Shown: one piece after another, positions 60,148-64,000 of the stretch
Numbering within the stretch: the first letter of the stretch is position 1
How the letters are laid out: each line of letters begins with the position of its first letter
Source: Wolbachia endosymbiont (group A) of Rhinocyllus conicus
Lineage (GTDB): Bacteria > Pseudomonadota > Alphaproteobacteria > Rickettsiales > Anaplasmataceae
NCBI RefSeq assembly: GCF_947250775.1
Contig: NZ_OX366349.1
Location: forward strand, 806,001 to 870,000
DNA length: 64,000 bases
Direction of reading: 5' to 3'
Notes under the pieces: model-generated
Told to the model about the DNA's origin: nothing
The model's database searches: none
The model's input: the letters and a program-made list of their open reading frames with translations, nothing else
Program-made: the position numbers and the translations under genes

Positions 60148-63100
60148 ATGGTTATTAGCAATCAACAACAAGAAAAGCTGCAAGATTTTAAAGATTTTGA
60201 ATTAATAAAGTTGCTTTTTCAGAAAGTGGCTTCTGCTGGCTCTGATCCAGTAGATCTACTAGATAAATCTTTTGAAGCAAGATTTCAGTCGCTGGTTGAT
60301 CAAATACAATCTTATTTGCATTCCAGTGAAAAGGTTGGTTTTTTTCCTCACCGATTCTTAGGTTGGTTTTCTAGTATATTAGATACTAAGCTCAATGATA
60401 AGCTAGGTATAAAGAAATTACACTTTCGTTTTGAGGGAGCAAGAACTTTAAAGGTTGTAGCAGAAACAGAATCTAAAGCACATGTTTTTATTTTCACTGA
60501 AGATATAGAAGCTCAATATTCCAATCCTCAACGTCAACAAATGCGCACCAGGAATTTTGAATTTACTAAGGGTGAGTGGAAGGATGTGATGGGTAGAGAT
60601 TATACTCGATCAGATGCCCGCAAGTTTCAAATTGATGTAGTAAAAATTTTGAAAGATAAATATGAGTTAGTAAAAGGCAGACCGAAATCAAAAACTAATC
60701 CTACACCAAAAAAATTATATTTATATCTTAGGAGTGATGGTATATTAGAGTATGTAGCTAAGGACATACGTGGAAATACTCAAATAATACAAATTAGTCG
60801 TAATGAATTAAAAGGTAATTATGCATTCAAAGCTAGATTTTTTGATGAAATTAAGCAGTTTCTAGGTAAGTCAGGTAAAGATCTTAGTGATGATGTTAGG
60901 AAGGAGTTATCAAGAATTACATCAGCAAAGGGATATACTTTAAAGGGTGGTAAAGAAGATGAAAAAATAAATATTGAAATAGAAAGGAACAAGAAAATCA
61001 AAGATGAACCTATCGCTCCTCCAGCAGAGTTTCCATTTAAAGAAGTGACAAAAAAGCTAGGTAAATCTGTCTATCTAGAGGATTATATGGAAAAGCTTGC
61101 TAGTCCAGATGGAAAGCAAGTTCAGGATAATCTCAAAGAAATTCTAACTTATATTAAAGAAGTTCATACTAATTTAAATTTACAAGGCAATGTTTACGGT
61201 AATAAGGCTCGTGAAGCTGGTCAACATGGTTTTGTAGCAGGAATATTTGATAACTTTCGATATCGTGATAATACCAAGATCTACCTGGAGCAATTTGCTG
61301 GTGGAGGTTATGCTGATATTGTTTTGCTTGTTCGTGGGCCTAATCGTGCTATTGATTCAGTTCCAATTCTTATTGAACTCAAGGCTGGAACTGAAGGACA
61401 GGTTAATCCAAGTGATGCGCTGAGACAAGCTGAAGATTATATAGAAGGTTTTAGACCAAATAAGATGAGAATTTTAACCAATGCAGATGATGCCATCGCT
61501 GTTGGGTTGAATTTGGATTCCACAGAACCATTTAAAACTAACGTAGAACCTATTAAACAACCTTCTTCTTTGATGGAGGATTTTATAAAGTTAGCTCGTA
61601 GGTGGAATAATCAACAACTTTCTGAAAAAGATTTCAAGCAAGAAATAGCAGATTTGTTATCAAGCGAATATCATACTTTTCCAGCAAATAAAGAAACAAA
61701 AGATCATTACTATTTCAGTCGAGACATATTAGGTCAATCAATTTTAATCAACAAGATTGGTCAAGATCAAAGTAACATTAAAAAATATATATACTCATAT
61801 GATGAGTACCCGCTGAACTGGCCTCAGGGAACAGAATACACTTTATCTAAAAGCCCAGTTATGACATTAATACTTGTTCAAGGTAATGAAGGGCAAGAAA
61901 AAACAGCATTCATTTTTCATATACGAGAGTCCAATACAAAGGAATTCTATGCTGATAAAAAAATTCCAGTACTGAACATACCTGAAATAGGAAAAGTAGG
62001 AAATGCCGTAGAAATTAAAATGAGTCTAAAAAAATATGAAACAGGATTATCTTTTGAAGACCTTTTTAAAATAGAACAGATAAGTAAATATAAACCAAGT
62101 GGTGCCGATCAACAATTTACAGGTAGTTTTCTTAAGATACCTAATTCTGATGAATTAAAGGTAAAATTTGATCAGGCAATCACTTCTCAGCATGCTACTT
62201 CTTCTGATGGTAAAGATTTATTACCAGATTATAAAAGGCTACTTGCTGAGGTAGCAGATGCAATTTATCCTATTAAAGATTTGATTACTAATGAAGCAAG
62301 ATTACAAGCCATTCTTAATGGTTTATTTAGTAGTTACAGCGATTTAAAGCTACAGGAAACTTCTTCTAAGACTGTAATCATACCTGAATTTCAAGTAGGA
62401 GCAGGTGGTCGTGTTGATATGGTAATTCAAGGTATTGGTCCTTCGCCTCAGGGTACTAAAGAATATACTCCTATAGCGCTGGAATTTAAGCTTATAGATA
62501 AAAACTTAAATCAAGATCAGCTAAAACAGGAAGTTGATAAATTAACAAAAGAACAAAATGTTAGATATGCTAAAGGGGCAGCACTGAAAACAATAACAGA
62601 TAGTGACAAAATGCTTTTCATGGGCGTAGTTGTTAATGTGAAAGCTAAAGATAAAAATTCTTTAATATTAACGAGTGATGAGTTTGTTCCTGCTATAGTA
62701 GTTCATAGTTCTATTGATATAGCTAAGAGAAAACATTTAGAAGGAATACAAGAGATAACTCAGAGACTTAAAAATATTGGTATACAAGAAGAGAATTTAC
62801 GTACATTAGAATCTGCAACAGCAGAAAAAGATTATCATTATTGGCTGCAACAACATGATATAGCTGATATTGCAAGAATAGAATACGGTTATGGAGCTGA
62901 TACATTATTTGAAGTAGTGGGATCATCAGAACACATAGTTAATCAATTGCAACAGTTTCAAGATAGCGTAACAACAAGAGGTGAAAGAAGGCCATTAACT
63001 TTAATTGTTAATTTAGATAATAATCACTGGGTTACGTTGGTCGTTGCCTATCAAAATGGGCAGTATAATGGATACTATGTAGACTCGTTGGGTAATAGTG

Positions 63101-64000
63101 TTCCAGATAATATTCGTCAAGTTTTACAACAGGCTCAAATTAACGTTCATGATGTTCCTGTTACTCAACAAAGAGATGGTTATAATTGTGGCTTATGGGC
63201 GTTAGAAAACGCTAGAGGTATTAATGCTGTGTTGCAAGGAAGTAGAAGTAATATTCCTGATGAAATACGTAACCGTTTGCAAGTTCAAGGAAGAGATGAA
63301 GCTTATTTTATACGCACGAGAGAAAATGTTTCAGACAAATTAAGTATAGATCCACAACGTATAGCTAATCTAGAGACTGTACTTGCTGAAACACAAGCAC
63401 CTAGAAAGAAATTTGACCTGAATAATTGTGTAAAACAAGGTAGTAGAAAAAGAAGAAGTATTAATCCTTGTTTATTTTCATTGGATGATGTAAAAAAGTT
63501 TATTAAGGGAAGGGTAGATGAAAATAATATAGATAAGATTATAGTTGATAGTGAAAAGTTCCTAACTTATGTTAAAAGTAGTCAAAATGAAGGGAAAAAT
63601 GCTCAGCTAATAGAGTTCGTTGGAGATAAAAATATCGAAGGTAATCATAAGTACTTATTTGATAGGGTAGTTGAAGATCAAGGGTACGGACGTTATATTG
63701 AAAATGAACGTATTAAGAATTTGCACGGTGACATTTCACAGCAAACTGGTAGTACAACAAAAAGCTCAAAGTTGAAAAGCAGGTTAATGAACGCTGCAGG
63801 TGGAATACAATTAATAAGAGGAATTCATGGAGCTATTGTATCTTGTAAAGATGGAACAGCAATAGATTGTGGATTAAATTTAGGTGGGATAGGATGGTCT
63901 TTTGCATCTCAACCAATTGAGAATGTAATGGTTAAAATTACTCCAAAAGTTGTAGCATCAGCTGAAAAGGTTGCAGGAAAAATTGTATCAGGCACTCTGG
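60148..64000 (+). CDS. cifB: CifB-like toxin: two nuclease domains, Ulp1 protease and toxin-like C-terminus (partial)
   Basis: Open from ATG at 60148 (AGGAGGT upstream) to the window edge: 1,284 residues without a stop. The N-terminal 300 residues match the CifB AAA-like/interaction region only loosely. PD-(D/E)XK nuclease 1 has Asp390 (GGGYADIVLL), Glu410-x-Lys412 (LIELKAG) and Gln427. Nuclease 2 has Asp757 (GGRVDMVI), Glu779-x-Lys781 (ALEFKLI) and a Gln near 794. An Ulp1/C48 protease domain follows with His960 (NNHWVTLVV), Asp979 (YYVDSLGN), Gln1008 and Cys1014 (QRDGYNCGLW). After it comes a basic cleavage-like site (GSRKRRSINPCLFSLDD) and, near 1205-1284, a hydrophobic region (AAGGIQLIRGIHGAIVSCKD) resembling toxin pore or latrotoxin-C-terminal modules. 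All three enzyme sites look intact. CifB blocks paternal chromatin in incompatible embryos. Confidence 0.88.
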   Translation, partial: MVISNQQQEKLQDFKDFELIKLLFQKVASAGSDPVDLLDKSFEARFQSLVDQIQSYLHSSEKVGFFPHRFLGWFSSILDTKLNDKLGIKKLHFRFEGARTLKVVAETESKAHVFIFTEDIEAQYSNPQRQQMRTRNFEFTKGEWKDVMGRDYTRSDARKFQIDVVKILKDKYELVKGRPKSKTNPTPKKLYLYLRSDGILEYVAKDIRGNTQIIQISRNELKGNYAFKARFFDEIKQFLGKSGKDLSDDVRKELSRITSAKGYTLKGGKEDEKINIEIERNKKIKDEPIAPPAEFPFKEVTKKLGKSVYLEDYMEKLASPDGKQVQDNLKEILTYIKEVHTNLNLQGNVYGNKAREAGQHGFVAGIFDNFRYRDNTKIYLEQFAGGGYADIVLLVRGPNRAIDSVPILIELKAGTEGQVNPSDALRQAEDYIEGFRPNKMRILTNADDAIAVGLNLDSTEPFKTNVEPIKQPSSLMEDFIKLARRWNNQQLSEKDFKQEIADLLSSEYHTFPANKETKDHYYFSRDILGQSILINKIGQDQSNIKKYIYSYDEYPLNWPQGTEYTLSKSPVMTLILVQGNEGQEKTAFIFHIRESNTKEFYADKKIPVLNIPEIGKVGNAVEIKMSLKKYETGLSFEDLFKIEQISKYKPSGADQQFTGSFLKIPNSDELKVKFDQAITSQHATSSDGKDLLPDYKRLLAEVADAIYPIKDLITNEARLQAILNGLFSSYSDLKLQETSSKTVIIPEFQVGAGGRVDMVIQGIGPSPQGTKEYTPIALEFKLIDKNLNQDQLKQEVDKLTKEQNVRYAKGAALKTITDSDKMLFMGVVVNVKAKDKNSLILTSDEFVPAIVVHSSIDIAKRKHLEGIQEITQRLKNIGIQEENLRTLESATAEKDYHYWLQQHDIADIARIEYGYGADTLFEVVGSSEHIVNQLQQFQDSVTTRGERRPLTLIVNLDNNHWVTLVVAYQNGQYNGYYVDSLGNSVPDNIRQVLQQAQINVHDVPVTQQRDGYNCGLWALENARGINAVLQGSRSNIPDEIRNRLQVQGRDEAYFIRTRENVSDKLSIDPQRIANLETVLAETQAPRKKFDLNNCVKQGSRKRRSINPCLFSLDDVKKFIKGRVDENNIDKIIVDSEKFLTYVKSSQNEGKNAQLIEFVGDKNIEGNHKYLFDRVVEDQGYGRYIENERIKNLHGDISQQTGSTTKSSKLKSRLMNAAGGIQLIRGIHGAIVSCKDGTAIDCGLNLGGIGWSFASQPIENVMVKITPKVVASAEKVAGKIVSGTL

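Overview
The window is AT-rich chromosomal DNA of an obligate intracellular alphaproteobacterium, almost certainly a Wolbachia of an arthropod. The evidence is convergent. Housekeeping proteins have the Rickettsiales layout: secY-adk-rpsM, split ATP synthase genes, and tRNA-Tyr/tRNA-Gly/tuf running straight into the S10-spc-alpha ribosomal cluster. There is an extra VirB2-type pilin and there are short palindromic repeats, some inserted inside protein genes. Ankyrin-repeat, coiled-coil and membrane-tailed proteins are common, and the right edge carries a cytoplasmic-incompatibility-type cifA-cifB pair. Names come from reading translations by eye; no database search was possible.

Layout. 1-4.4 kb: the tail of an unknown gene, a CCA-adding/poly(A) polymerase-type nucleotidyltransferase, a long coiled-coil protein and an orphan HK97-type prohead protease. 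4.4-6.5 kb: a gene-poor repeat nest with three apparently identical 326-bp MITEs (IS903-like ends, 9-bp target repeats), a tandem duplication, a ~24-bp VNTR and palindromic elements. 6.5-12 kb: gapA (with an in-frame palindromic-element insertion), tatC, a frameshifted membrane-tailed protein, more repeats and a putative zinc metallopeptidase with internal duplications. 12.2-19.2 kb (minus strand): an AsmA-like protein (again with the palindromic element), rnhA, a 35-aa CoxF-like ORF, ctaB, ctaD and ctaC. 19.2-24 kb: a 25-bp perfect hairpin, a HlyD-family adaptor, fabG, virB2 and an M48/TPR protease. 24-43.5 kb (minus strand): ribB, greA, atpA, atpH, yraN, then rplQ through rpsJ, tuf, two tRNAs and carA. 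43.5-45.4 kb: a small membrane protein and glpX.

45.4-64 kb is an accessory island of likely host-interaction genes. It holds two ankyrin-like proteins with C-terminal membrane tails, a 78-aa protein, a 13-repeat ankyrin protein, a tandem-HTH regulator and two paralogous large proteins with a J-domain-like HPD/HPN segment. It also holds a glycine-zipper/coiled-coil gene broken by a 1-bp frameshift and by a decayed IS256-family element. Last come cifA and a very large cifB that runs off the window.

The most interesting system is the cif pair. The CifB part visible here (1,284 residues) has two PD-(D/E)XK nuclease modules with complete catalytic motifs and an Ulp1-type cysteine protease with complete H-D-Q-C residues. 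A dibasic site and a hydrophobic toxin-like region follow. Most described CifB proteins have either degenerate nucleases plus the protease, or nucleases without the protease, so this looks like a large multidomain (type V-like) toxin.
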